Source of the DNA: Ashinkailepas kermadecensis
Lineage: Eukaryota; Arthropoda; Thecostraca; Neolepadidae
Direction: 5' to 3'
NCBI GenBank assembly: GCA_034440615.1
Contig: JAOTOM010005150.1
Coordinates: 908,001 to 972,000, forward strand
DNA length: 64,000 nucleotides
Made by a program: the position numbers and the translations under genes. How positions within the stretch are numbered: the stretch's first letter is position 1; every line of letters begins with the position of its first letter. The notes beneath the pieces are model-generated. The model had not been told where the DNA came from, did no database searches, and was given only the letters and a program-made list of their open reading frames with translations. Shown piece by piece: positions 47,028 through 57,350 of this stretch.

Positions 47028-47162
47028 CCTCCCCCAAGACGCTGGTACGTTTGCAGCTAACAGTGTCTTAAAAGTAACAAAGACAAGCTTGAAATACTAA
47101 CCGCGTCTTCCCAACAACAAAGGCAAACTTAAAAACATAATCACAAGACATTGACCACTCGT

Positions 47163-50100
47163 TTACTCGTAGTGATACACTTGGTTCTCTCCCCACCTAA
47201 CGCATAACCGTTTCGGCTTTTCACGCCGTCTGGTGCCGCGCCGTGGGGGCAGGACGCGGTCCATAGGAACATCCAGCGTCTCCGATGGCGCGTCCCGCTG
47301 GCCGGTGGGGGACGAGCTGCGTTGGCGGTACGTCGGGCTGTCGTGCGTCGGCGATGTGTCCCGCTGTTCTGCACGAACTCCGTCAGATGGCGCCTCCTGT
47401 CGCGTGACAGGCGCCGCCTGGTGGCTGTCTGATGGCACACCGCTTCTCCCAGCAGGTGGTGTGTCGTATTGCTCGGTGCGCTCTGTGATCAGAGACTGCA
47501 GGGGGCGGAGATACCGGCGGTTCCGCCAGTATATGCGCCCACTCGGCAGTCGGACGAGGTAGTCGCGTCGCTTCCCAACTCCAGTAACGACGCCGGTCTT
47601 GTCCCACAGGTGGGACCGGGGATCCTGAAGGAGGACCCGCTGACCGATCCTTAACGACCTTTTTAGTTGCGATGAGGCATTATATCTTGTTGTCGCGCGC
47701 TGATGTAGCTCATTGGCCTTAGCGTCGCATTCGTCTGCCGCCCGCTGCCAGCACTCGGCAAATGCACGGTGGTGGGCTGGCACTGTTGACCTTAGTGGGT
47801 GTCCATACAGCACCTGTGCTGGTGAGCGGCCGTCCGCTCGTGGAGTGTTGCGAAGTTCTAGTAGCCCTTGTGCGAATGCGTCCGTGTCGAGGTCACCTCT
47901 TGTGGTGGTTTTCTTGATGAGCCGCTTCACGGACTTGACGGCGGTCTCCGCGTGGCCATTTGACTGTGGGTGGTAAGGCGTAGAGATTTGATGATCTACA
48001 CCCCATCGTCGCAGGAAGTCACGGGTGACTTTAGCAGTGAACTGAGGTCCACCATCAGTCCGCAACGCGCTGGGCACACCGGTGGCGGCGAACATGACGC
48101 GCAGGCTGGATACCAGGTCCCGCGCAGTCGCCTCACCGGCCACGTGTGACACGAACGGCCACCCGGACAGGCGATCCACGTATACCAAGAACGTGTGTCC
48201 GGCCCAGGCGAAGTAGTCGGCTGAAGCTGCTTCGAATACTCTCGAAGGCGTCTTCTCCACCATCAACGGCTCCCTCTGCTGGCTGGGCAGGTGCAGTTGG
48301 CAGGTCTTGCAGGCACCGATTAAGTTGGCGATGTCCTGCTCCATCCGTGGCCAGTAGATTACTTGGCGGGCACGTCGCTTGGTGCGCTCGAGCCCTTGAT
48401 GGCTGGCGTGGAGCCTCTGCAGTGTGGCTCGGCGGAGACTAAGGGGAATGACCAGCCGCTGGCCGCATACCACCAGGCCATCGTCTACCGCCAGTCGGTC
48501 TCGGAGACCCCAGAACGGCCGCAGTATCGGGTTCAACTGTGATTTATGTTCCGGGAATCCAGCCAAAATCGCCTCTCGAAGCGCGATGATTTCTGCATCC
48601 TTGTCGGCGGCAGCTCTCACGTCCGTCAATGCTATGTCCTGGAAGGTACTAGTGCCGTCTTCAGATACCTCAGCTACTAGCCGCTTCAACATGCTGCCGA
48701 TCTGGTGAGAGACATCTCGCTCCGCTTCCTCGTCGTCCTGGGTGGGGTTGTCCACCGGAGCACGGGACAAGGCGTCTGGCACAGCATGAAGTTTTCCCTG
48801 CCGCCAGACTGCTACGAAGTTGAAAGGTGTCAACCGTTCACGTAATCGTTGAAGCCGAGGGTTCTCAATGTCCGCCAGACTCTTGCTGTTTAGCAACGGG
48901 ATGAGCGGACGGTGATCAGTCACCACTTCAAATTGCTGCATGCCCGTGAGATACGGCGCACATTTCTTGCACGCCCATACCAGAGCGAGCAGCTCAAGCT
49001 CGATCACGGCGTATCGTGACTCAGTTTCAGACAAGAAACGGGATCCGCTCTGGACGAGGTGCCACCGTCCATCGTCGTCTTGCTGGCGGAGACAGAAACC
49101 GAGGCCCCCGAGGCGAGCGGCGTCAGTCTCTAGAACCGTACGACGCCGGGGGTCATAGAAGTCGAGTATTGGTGGTGACACCAGAGCCCGCTTCACATCG
49201 TTGAACGACTTCGTCTGCTCCGAAGTCCACATCCACACGTTCTTCTGCTTCAGTAGCTGTCGCAGCGGTTCTGCCGCCGCGGCGACTTCAGTAGAGAATG
49301 CTCCGAGCTGATTTACCAGACCGAGGAAAGATCTCAGATCTGTGATGTTGCTGGGCTGCGGGAACTCTGCGATGGCTTTGACCTTCTTCTGATCAGCAGT
49401 GTACCCCGCAGAGCTGATATGGAATCCGCAGAAGTCCACCTGCTCTTCGGCAAACACGCACTTGTCTGGGTTCAGCGTGATAGCATACTGGTCACATCTC
49501 TTCAAGATGTTGAAGACATGCTTCAGATGACTTCCGTAGTCAGAATCGTAGGCCAGGACGTCGTCAACAATCTTGCACGTGTTCGGGAGATCTCCCAGAG
49601 CTGCATCACCATGCATGTTGTAGACGTCGCCGGAGCTGATGAGGCCCATAGGAGCCCTTTTGTAACGGAACCGGCCCCACGGTGTAATAAAGCACGTGAG
49701 GTCACGATCGCTCTCATGGATCCCAATCTGGTGGTAACCAGATTTGCTGTCCATCTTGCTGAAGAACACGGGTCTTCCTTCAATCGATGCTACAGCATCG
49801 TGCGGTGATCGGACTGGATATGCTGGTCTTCTCACGAAGCGATTGAGCTTTGTGAAGTCTGTGGTGATACGACAGCCTGAGACCGCACCGTCCGATGACC
49901 GCTTCGCCACCGCCACGATGGGATGACACCAGGCTGTGGGATGCTCCACCGGTTCAATGATGTCCTTGGCAAGGAGGTCATCCAGTTGTTTGCGCACCTC
50001 CTCCCTCCAGCAGAATGGAATGTTCCGCGCGGTGAACAGAGCGTGCGGTACGGCATCGTCGGTCAGTTCGATCCGCATCGGCTCCCCCTCCATTTTTCGT

Positions 50101-50675
50101 AGGCTGGACGTCACATCAAAGACGTGCGGAAAGTCGGCCTTCATAGCATCGAAGTGTGCCTGTCGAACTTCCGCAGAGGGGACACCTCCACACTCGGCAT
50201 CACAGGAGGGATGCCACATGGGTGGCTGTCTGGTGTCCGTCGTGTATGCATCACGCTGGTCAGCAGTGACTGCAGTCTCCCGCTCTCGCTGTGCAGCCGC
50301 TGCAGCAAGCCTGCTTGAGCGGTGTCGGCTCGGCATGCATGCTCGGCTGTAGGCGGTGGTGTCTGCACGCGCTGCACTCCGCAGCGGCGATTCCGTTGCA
50401 GATTTGCAGTAGAACTTGGGATCCGAATTCATCGACGCTTCCGATCCAGGACGGTCGCAGACGCGTTTGATCGGGGTCGGGAACGTGTCCGGCAGAATTC
50501 CCAGCCGGACACAGTCGTGCCAGGACAGCAGTGGCGAATGCAGTTCCCGCAGAACGGTGACCTCCACTGTACATGTGACGTCATGCAACTGAAGTATCAT
50601 GTTGCACACGCCAACGGTCTTCATCTGGCGGCCGTCAGCCGTCCACAGCGCTGACGGGGGGCGGGGAAAGGCCAT
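47163..50675 (-). CDS. Pol polyprotein: protease end, RT, RNase H, integrase (1,170 aa)
   Basis: Residues 1-60 complete a retropepsin-like domain whose DTGA motif lies in gag. RT spans about 210-450: MDSKSGYHQIGI, RAPMGL, and the catalytic IVDDVLAYD with aspartates at 371-372 (first position V where Y is usual). RNase H has LETDAA (D518), the IELELLAL glutamate near 559-561, VTDHRPL (D587) and PDALSRA (D634). Integrase has a zinc region H-x-x-H to CKTC (about 756-792), then D820 (SADYF), D874 (RTDGGPQF) and E910 (NGHAETAVK). The C-terminal tail ends at 47163. Pol overlaps gag by 41 nt in the +1 phase, and a run of six C lies in the overlap. The start shown is the first ATG; translation more likely comes by frameshift from gag. 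Confidence 0.93.
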   Translation of the reverse strand: MAFPRPPSALWTADGRQMKTVGVCNMILQLHDVTCTVEVTVLRELHSPLLSWHDCVRLGILPDTFPTPIKRVCDRPGSEASMNSDPKFYCKSATESPLRSAARADTTAYSRACMPSRHRSSRLAAAAAQRERETAVTADQRDAYTTDTRQPPMWHPSCDAECGGVPSAEVRQAHFDAMKADFPHVFDVTSSLRKMEGEPMRIELTDDAVPHALFTARNIPFCWREEVRKQLDDLLAKDIIEPVEHPTAWCHPIVAVAKRSSDGAVSGCRITTDFTKLNRFVRRPAYPVRSPHDAVASIEGRPVFFSKMDSKSGYHQIGIHESDRDLTCFITPWGRFRYKRAPMGLISSGDVYNMHGDAALGDLPNTCKIVDDVLAYDSDYGSHLKHVFNILKRCDQYAITLNPDKCVFAEEQVDFCGFHISSAGYTADQKKVKAIAEFPQPSNITDLRSFLGLVNQLGAFSTEVAAAAEPLRQLLKQKNVWMWTSEQTKSFNDVKRALVSPPILDFYDPRRRTVLETDAARLGGLGFCLRQQDDDGRWHLVQSGSRFLSETESRYAVIELELLALVWACKKCAPYLTGMQQFEVVTDHRPLIPLLNSKSLADIENPRLQRLRERLTPFNFVAVWRQGKLHAVPDALSRAPVDNPTQDDEEAERDVSHQIGSMLKRLVAEVSEDGTSTFQDIALTDVRAAADKDAEIIALREAILAGFPEHKSQLNPILRPFWGLRDRLAVDDGLVVCGQRLVIPLSLRRATLQRLHASHQGLERTKRRARQVIYWPRMEQDIANLIGACKTCQLHLPSQQREPLMVEKTPSRVFEAASADYFAWAGHTFLVYVDRLSGWPFVSHVAGEATARDLVSSLRVMFAATGVPSALRTDGGPQFTAKVTRDFLRRWGVDHQISTPYHPQSNGHAETAVKSVKRLIKKTTTRGDLDTDAFAQGLLELRNTPRADGRSPAQVLYGHPLRSTVPAHHRAFAECWQRAADECDAKANELHQRATTRYNASSQLKRSLRIGQRVLLQDPRSHLWDKTGVVTGVGKRRDYLVRLPSGRIYWRNRRYLRPLQSLITERTEQYDTPPAGRSGVPSDSHQAAPVTRQEAPSDGVRAEQRDTSPTHDSPTYRQRSSSPTGQRDAPSETLDVPMDRVLPPRRGTRRREKPKRLCVRWGENQVYHYE

Positions 50676-51963
50676 TGATCTTCACCCCCATCCATTTTGC
50701 TTGTTGCACAGACATTGCCGATACCTCGGCACCGGTATCGGGCGTCCATACGGTTGCAGATTCGCTGCCATCGGGATGGTGTAGCTGCAGCCTCACCCGA
50801 GGTGACCGCCGAATTCGAACGCCCTGCAACAGCACTGACAACTGATGGGAACCACTGGAGACTGATTTTCCCTGGCGGCTTCGGCTGGGATTAGTCGCCC
50901 GCTGTGCGCGGCCGCGGTTGTCCGGTCTTCGTCGACACACCGACGAGAAGTGGTCCTTTTGGTGGCAATTATGACACGTGCGGCCCTTCGCGCGACAGTC
51001 CCGCGCGTCCGCATGCTGTGCCGCACCACAGCAGTCACATTTTCTACCGCCTGGGGCGGGTGACCTGCTTTCGGCGCTACGGTGCCGGGGCCGGCTACGA
51101 TCGAAACGGTATCGCGTGACCTTGCCCAAGGCGGGGTCGGCTGACTTGGAGATCGCCAAGCTATTGCTGGCCGAGTTTTCTGATGCGCGACATATGTCGG
51201 TCGCAGTCTGAAACGTTAGGTTGGGGACTTCGAGCATACGCCGCCGAGCGTCGTCATCGATAGTACCGACGACGAGATGGTCACGAAACCGATCGTCCAC
51301 GCAGTGCGTGCAGAAATCGCAGCACGACGCAATTTCCTTCAGCGTGCAGATGAAGTCATCCACCGACTCCCCAGGCTGCTGAACACGCACATGGAAATCT
51401 CGCCTGTCGATTACGACGTTACGCTGCCGCCTGAGATGCATATGCATGGCTGAGATAATGTCGTCCATGCCAACAATGTCAGAGACTGGGAGTCCAAACC
51501 GAACTACACGAGCCCAGTCATCGTCCAGGAGCGACAACAGAGCGGCTCTCTGCTCTGCGTGTGTCAGTTGGTCGATTCCTGTCAGCAAACAGTATCCGCT
51601 GAACTTACTTCTCCATGCCTCAAACTCCCGTAGCGAGGCAGAGGATGCCAGACGAGGTGCCGGGGTGGCAGCGGCCGATGGCCTCGGGCGAGGTCGGGCA
51701 TCAGCGGCGGTGCCAGCCCGTGGGCCGTCAGGGGCAGAGCCGGGCGGCACTGTTGGCGGGCCAGCAGCCCACATGCGCTCCATTAAAGCTGCCAGGTGCT
51801 CCTCCCGTCGTGCCGATGCCGCAGCCTGCTCCATTTGCTGCTGTAGCATCCGAGTGAGAAGCTCCATCTCAGATGGTTTTTGCTCCCCGGCGTTGTCACC
51901 TGGATACGCCTCTGCTCCGCCTGCCATGCCGAGTCTGGTGAAATGGGCCGTCCACGGCTCCAA
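50635..51963 (-). CDS. Gag with zinc knuckles and protease start (442 aa)
   Basis: Forms the particle that packages element RNA. Residues 30-65 look coiled-coil (QQQMEQAAASARREEHL), 70-105 are Pro/Ala-rich, and 112-260 hold the capsid-like domain with FEAWRSKFSGYCLL and VQQPGESVDDFI. Two zinc knuckles follow at 309-323 (a variant spacing) and 330-343 (CHNCHQKDHFSSVC). DTGA at 409-412 begins the protease, which continues in pol after the frame change. The start is the ATG at 51963, about 120 bp inside the 5' LTR. Confidence 0.9.
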   Translation of the reverse strand: MEPWTAHFTRLGMAGGAEAYPGDNAGEQKPSEMELLTRMLQQQMEQAAASARREEHLAALMERMWAAGPPTVPPGSAPDGPRAGTAADARPRPRPSAAATPAPRLASSASLREFEAWRSKFSGYCLLTGIDQLTHAEQRAALLSLLDDDWARVVRFGLPVSDIVGMDDIISAMHMHLRRQRNVVIDRRDFHVRVQQPGESVDDFICTLKEIASCCDFCTHCVDDRFRDHLVVGTIDDDARRRMLEVPNLTFQTATDICRASENSASNSLAISKSADPALGKVTRYRFDRSRPRHRSAESRSPAPGGRKCDCCGAAQHADARDCRAKGRTCHNCHQKDHFSSVCRRRPDNRGRAQRATNPSRSRQGKSVSSGSHQLSVLLQGVRIRRSPRVRLQLHHPDGSESATVWTPDTGAEVSAMSVQQAKWMGVKINGLSPPPVSAVDG

Positions 51964-52082
51964 AACTCCTATTTGCTCTTTCTATCACCACTGCCGGGTG
52001 CACTGTCAGTTCTCCAAAGTGCATGCACTCACCGCAAGTAACCGGACCGCGCCATGTTGTGTTGGGAACTATCGGTACTTCT

Positions 52083-52233
52083 TGCACAGTGCTGAGCCTC
52101 TGGAGTCAAGCGCACACGCAGGCGTCAGGGTGTAGACTGTATTAGTATCGGGTGCGACCTGTGGCGTGCTGCCAGATATGCGAGGTATGGCAGCGCAGGA
52201 AGGAATGAAGGGAAAGGTAACAAGAACACAACA
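52083..52233 (-). repeat. 5' LTR of Ty3-type element 2
   Basis: Identical to the 3' LTR. Downstream, between LTR and gag, TGGCGCGGTCCGG (about 52040-52055 in the minus sense) is a possible but displaced primer-binding site. Confidence 0.92.
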
Positions 52234-52254
52234 CCCACTGGCTGGTGCAAGTGA

Positions 52255-52431
52255 GGGGCCCCCCAAAACCCCCCTAACCCCCCCCCCCCCCCTTTTCTCA
52301 AAAAACAAAAAAAAAAAATTCTTTTTTTTTTTAAATTATTTTTAACTCCCCTACAAAGCGGCCCAAAAAAGGGATCTTCCCCCCCTCCTTCTTTTTACGT
52401 TAAAAAATTCCCCCCCCCCCCCCCTAAAACC

Positions 52432-52462
<31 letters not shown>

Positions 52463-52690
52463 AAAAAAAAAAAAAAAAAAAGGACCCGGGGGTTGGGGCC
52501 GGGGGCCCGTTTTTTTTTTTTTTTCCCCCCCCCCCCCCCCCCCACCACCCCAAGAGAAAAAAAAAAAAAACCCACCCCCCCCCCCCCCCCAGCGGGAGGC
52601 CTACTATCCCCCGCCCCCCCCCCCACCCCCCAAAACCCCCCAAAACCCCCCACACCCCCCAAACGACGACCACAACACCAACCACCGAAC
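52255..52690. repeat. Homopolymer-rich low-complexity block, right of Ty3-type element 2
   Basis: Runs of C, A and T up to about 25 bases. The open frames of Gly/Phe/Lys or Pro/Lys are composition artefacts. Confidence 0.7.
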
Positions 52691-53084
52691 ACTGTCACCG
52701 CTACTGCTCAGCATGGTGTCCCTTTGTGGTAACCGTGTCCATGTCTGCCCATATCGGTTAGTCTAGCGACTGTTGGATACAGTACAAAATAACATTTTCA
52801 TATAGTATCACCAATACTTGTCCATCAGACTCGAAAATCTAAAACATTGACCTTGCATATAAGACCCTTGGACTTGGCCAATTTGTTTCAAAATCCTGGA
52901 TGTCTTCTGTATGTTCAGGCACGATCCATTGGAAGGCCTGTGAATGCTCAAAAAGGTGAAATACATACTATTCGCGAACTGAGCATGTCCTAATGACGAA
53001 AATATTACTTTTGCCAAATATATGAAAGCTGATTCTCGAAAAACATACTGTTGTTTGACTTTGCCAAAGCACGACCCGCTGGTT
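52691..53084. other. Unassigned spacer
   Basis: No gene or repeat is recognised. The small minus-strand frame at 52808-53017 has no motif. Confidence 0.4.
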
Positions 53085-53600
53085 TGGTGCCCTTTCTATC
53101 TACTACAGGTCGCAGAAAGCTAGGATTCCCCATGACTGTTGAGATGGAATGGGATGCTGCATTACTGCTGGCCAGGTCCCCCTGTGCTGCACAGGATGCT
53201 CTTACAAGACCAGGAATCCTTTACAATTACTGGGATGGTATTCCCTTCGGGATGCCCAAACAACTGCTGGATGCCTCTAAATATCATGGGATGCCCCTAC
53301 AACAGGTAAAGTACTCGCTCTGCAGATTTCAGGGATGTCCTACAACGTCTGGGGTGTCCCTCTGCAGGCTCTTGCAGTGATACGGGTGCCACTCTGCATA
53401 TTGAGGGCGCCCCCAACGGCTCGGAGCCACTCTGCACAATGCATGGTTGCCTCTACAATGACTGGGGTGTTCCTTTTTCAGACTGCAGATGTGTTCCTGC
53501 AACGCTTATGGTGCCGCTACAGTGGCTGCGATGCCATATTTGCAGTCTGGCAGCATGGAGGTCTGGGGCGCTGGGGCGCTGCGCCCTCCCTTGCGCGAGC
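53085..53600. repeat. Degenerate minisatellite ('gggatgcccctacaac')
   Basis: Units of roughly 30 bp with 'ggatgcccctacaac', 'ggtgtccctctgcag' and 'ggtgccactctgca'. The two overlapping open frames here share the repeat and have no domain. Confidence 0.65.
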
Positions 53601-54124
53601 AAAGCGGCGTCGCACCCCCTTGGTACTCTTATTAAAACTACCTACTCTCCCTAGATACCAGGCTTCTTAAAATAAAGCAAATCTTCAAAGCTAAGCACCG
53701 CATCGCGACACTTAACTTATGTTGGTATGGCTGGAACACATGTTCGTAATTTTTCTGGTCATTTCTCCAGAACTTCTAATGCTTTAAAGATAATTATTAT
53801 TCAGGTACACAGTACGCTGTGCTCGGCATCACTGCTAACATTCACTGAAAGTGATCTTGTTTGCGGCATCTGAAGCTAGAGCTACGGTCACTTCACTCGG
53901 ATAACTTTGCCCAGGGGCGGATCTAACGGAGCCTCGGTTGATGTGCGAACTGGGGACGAAAATTGTGCTAACCATCTAATAGGTTAATAATTTAGGGTTA
54001 ACTTCACACTTCCAGACCAAATTCCTCGTTTTCGACATATTTTGCCCTCATCGTTTCCCAGGTGAAAATTTATTACCGCATACCCTGTGATCTAGAGGTC
54101 ACTTACACTAAGGGTACGTACTTC
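53601..54124. other. Unassigned region
   Basis: CAGGGGCGGATC at about 53913 is a lone TIR-like word. No gene is recognised. Confidence 0.4.
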
Positions 54125-54304
54125 CAGGAGCGCAGAAGGAATTCCCTAAGGGAGGCTCGACTAAAAAGAGATACCAAAAAGGGAAAGCGTTCGGGAAAAC
54201 GAAAATTTAAGGTTTTTACATTTTGAAAATCTCACAATTTCTTCCTTACTCTAGTGTATTTTTGTTTGCTAAGTGGAGGCGGCACTCCCTTGGCTGTGCC
54301 TCTG
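54125..54304. mobile_element. Short TIR element (MITE), about 180 bp
   Basis: The left end is CAGGAGCGCAGAAGG, and the right end reads inward CAGAGGCACAGCCAAGG. Related to the element at 24830-25015 by its ends and the internal 'aaaatctc' region. Confidence 0.55.
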
Positions 54305-55029
54305 CGTCCCCCAGAACGGCGTTCCTACAGGAACGGTTGCTTGCAGCCTCTTCCTTTCTTTTCAGCCAATGTCACCTCGCTGGTAAAGTTTAGCCTCTAT
54401 GAGGTTTGAGCTCACCCGATTGGTTTTTTATCATTTGGTGGTGCTCCCCCGAGGAGATTGTACCTGGTCCACCAAACGAATGCTCTGTATTTAATTTCCT
54501 TGGCGTGTCCTTGCTTCTGCCAAGTAGATCATCATACGTTTTTGCGAACATGCTTTAGAGTCGTACAGCCTTGATACTTATTTGTATCAAGTCATTATTT
54601 GTATGGAGTCATTATTTAAAAATAATTTCTTCCCTTGTGAATGATAACATCGACAGGCGTCTTCTCGATCTGAACTATAGAGAATTGCCTGGAGGCAATG
54701 ATCTGACAAAGGTGTGTCGAGTATGAGAGACGTTATGCCCTTGTTGCCTTATACAGCTGTACCAATCATCATTTTAGCCATGCTGGACCAGTCATTACAC
54801 TGTGTTTTGAAGTGTGCTTACATTTGCATGGAAGCGTTCGCCTGGCCCAGGAAGGCGCATTCTTTCCAAGGAGTGGCACTCAGAAGGGTGTCCGTATTAG
54901 TACTGTCAAGAAAGACGCCAGAATGCTGCAGGAGGGTGCCCAAATTTGCATCATGGGCACTAACTATCTGAAACGGCGCATTTAATTTCCACAGAAGTAT
55001 TTCCTGGCCCTTGTAAGCGCTGACTGCAA
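54305..55029. other. Unassigned region leading into repeat R4
   Basis: No gene is seen. From about 54840 the text takes on the degenerate 'caggaaggcgcattctttcc' pattern of repeat R4. Confidence 0.45.
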
Positions 55030-55280
55030 AGAGAGCACCAGTTGGCCCAGGAGGACGCCTGCATTCTCGAAGCACCCATCCGCCCAAAATGATGCCTTTC
55101 TTGTCGGAAGAGGAGCGTATCATGTAGCCAATGATGGTCCTCATATTAGGAAGAGGGGTGTCCGTATGGCCCAGGAAGGTGCCTACATTCTCAAGGTACA
55201 CAGCTGTTCGGAAAAAAACGCCTGTATTGGGCGATATAGGTGCCGGACTGTGACGGACGGTTATCTGTTTTCCATCTTCC
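55030..55280 (+). repeat. Dispersed repeat R4, second copy
   Basis: Matches 43750-44030 through 'aggaggacgcctgcattctc', 'tgtagccaatgatggtcc' and 'cacagctgttcgga'. Confidence 0.7.
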
Positions 55281-56080
55281 GTACTATTTTGCAGATTTTA
55301 GCTGGGTGGATCAGCTCGACAGAATGGGTGGCCAGTTGGTTCGACTAGGACGCTTGCCCACCCAGCTAACATGCTATCCGAGGTCCTGCTCCCTTTGCCG
55401 ATGGTTCGTTTGAAGTCCTGGGCCAATAGTGTGCCAATTGTCGAAGGCGCCATGTCGCCCATAACATGAATGTCGATGACACACCGAAGGCTTGTTTATC
55501 GTCCTGTGGTGAAATGATCACCCCTCTAGTCATGGTTGGAGTTACTCTCGATATGGACACTCGTGTGGTTCGCTCGCCTCGACGGTTTCTCGACGGTTTC
55601 CAAGATCAATGTCCTAGCTTGACGTCGGATGACCTTTGTGGAGTTAGGAGTAATTATATGAATGTGCACCTAAGACTGAACTAGGCATCTAATTTTTCCC
55701 CTGGGCACTACAAAAAGAATGCCTTCTGCTACTATTGACGAAGAGTAAAAAAAGTGAACCTCACCTAGCTCCTTACCTATGAGTCGGAGTATTACAAATC
55801 ATACATGACTATTATCCCGTAATATTGTGAATTACTGGTGAACACATCCAGCGCGTGCATCTACTACCACTGCTACACAGGTAATGAAAGAAAACACAAC
55901 TTTAAAAACACCCAAGTGATATTGGAAATCACCAAATGACTCGTAGAAAGGATAGTAGAAATCGGGCACAAATTGCGAGCCAATAAAACGCTCGGCAGAA
56001 CACGCTGGCTCTCGTCGCATGTGGCTCGCTCTCTGCACTTGGAGATGCTCTAGGGTTAACAAAGCTCTGTTTTCGCGAAT
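55281..56080. other. Unassigned region
   Basis: No domain in any frame. The frame at 55466-55684 (+) is short and unsupported. Confidence 0.4.
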
Positions 56081-56126
56081 GTGGCAAAATGTCCTTCACC
56101 GGCGCAGGACTTGGGCATTTTGCCAC
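56081..56126. repeat. 14-bp imperfect hairpin
   Basis: GTGGCAAAATGTCC (56081-56094) pairs with GGGCATTTTGCCAC (56113-56126), with one G-T position. It looks like the subterminal palindrome of a MITE. A short (GT)n run lies at 56203-56219. Confidence 0.7.
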
Positions 56127-56789
56127 TTTCGGTGGCCCAGGGGGTTCTGACCAGAATAGTTGCATTCTGCCCAGCTGTGTCCAAATGGCAGGTAAACGAA
56201 GTGTGTGTGTGTGTGTGTGATGGGGGCGGGCTAGCGGGCCCAAATTATGTGCACACCTGTAGGTATTAATTGCGGAACGTTTGGTGTAAAATGTGTCAGA
56301 TAGCGTCACGTTACTAACCTGCGACGACTTTTCGGCAACTTGTTTGGCAGATTTCGCACTTGTCAGGCTTGGATGAAAACTATGCATGATTCCCCTGTGA
56401 AGTAAATATCACCGTGTTTTTCGTTCAATTTGAAGTTCATTGAGGGGTGGCATGATCCCATAGCATTAACGTGCTCTTGTGCAGATCAGATCAAGTCACG
56501 GAGGGTGAATATTTTATTTTGGTTTTTGGGTTCTAAACACATGTTGAGCCTTAGTGCGTAACGATGAAAACTGAATTCGAATCCAGCACCCAAAGTTACC
56601 CAATGAATGAACGGTTTGGACCACTTTTGGCCAGCTGACCATTGACTTTTACTGACCAGAGATCAACACAGGCACATGGGGTCAATGTGGGTCAAGGCTG
56701 ATTCTAGGGCACTTGTGTGTGCTGATTTTGGATCAAGCGCTCATGTTTATCGCACAGAAATATAAAACCCCATATTGATCAGGCATTAC
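56127..56789. other. Unassigned region
   Basis: No gene or clear repeat apart from the short (GT)n run near 56210. Confidence 0.4.
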
Positions 56790-57350
56790 TTGTCATCATG
56801 GGTGCAATCTCCGGGGCTGGGGGACATGTTCCACCAGTTTGTGAAAAGTGACGATTTGTCCCCTTCAATTTCTTTCGTGTCCCCCAAGACTCGGAAATTA
56901 AAATGCCTGTGTATGGTCGCAGCAAAATGATACTTAATCTTTTATATACTAAAAATATCCATACAATAGAATCACCAAAAATACTAGAAGCCCATCTAGC
57001 CAATAAACGGGCTTCACAGGCTATGTGTCATCACAAATTCTCCGAGTAGTAAATCAGCAAGCGTTAGGAATGTCTGCTTCCAAAACAGTCTTGAATAACA
57101 TGATCCTTGACCATCTTGAGTTTTCGCTGGGGTGGACAGTTGTATTTTGCGAAACACAAAATTTGCATTATCGCAAGGCCTTATACGCCTTGGGTTGCCT
57201 TCCCCTATGCATATATCGATATATCTTGAACAATGATGTCAAAACGAAGAGGCTTTCAACTCTGAAGGATGCCATCGGTAAAAAAATATCGTTGAGCAGC
57301 CGCAGTGGCGTACTAAAGGGCAAGTGCCCCCTCCCTCCTGAGATGTGTGG
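56790..57350 (+). repeat. Dispersed repeat R3, plus-strand copy
   Basis: Inverted relative of 40050-40800, running straight into GGGGCCC array 3. The frame at 57025-57609 spans the junction of the two repeats and has no known domain. Confidence 0.65.

Larger units (their letters stand above)
46877..52233 (-). mobile_element. Ty3-type LTR retrotransposon, apparently intact (5.36 kb)
   Basis: 151-bp LTRs at 46877-47027 and 52083-52233 are identical over their whole length as I read them. Between them lie gag and pol open frames on the minus strand with no internal stop. A purine tract (GGGGGAGG in the minus sense, 47028-47035) abuts the 3' LTR. No target duplication is visible: the left flank is a T-run and the right begins CCCAC. 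It is probably a recent insertion, or a copy whose flanks are misassembled. Confidence 0.93.

Noticed and set aside
47233..51211. Plus-strand frames across Ty3-type element 2
   Set aside because: Antisense shadows of gag and pol.
52351..52732. Gly/Phe-rich and Pro-rich frames
   Set aside because: Homopolymer artefacts in a doubtful low-complexity block.
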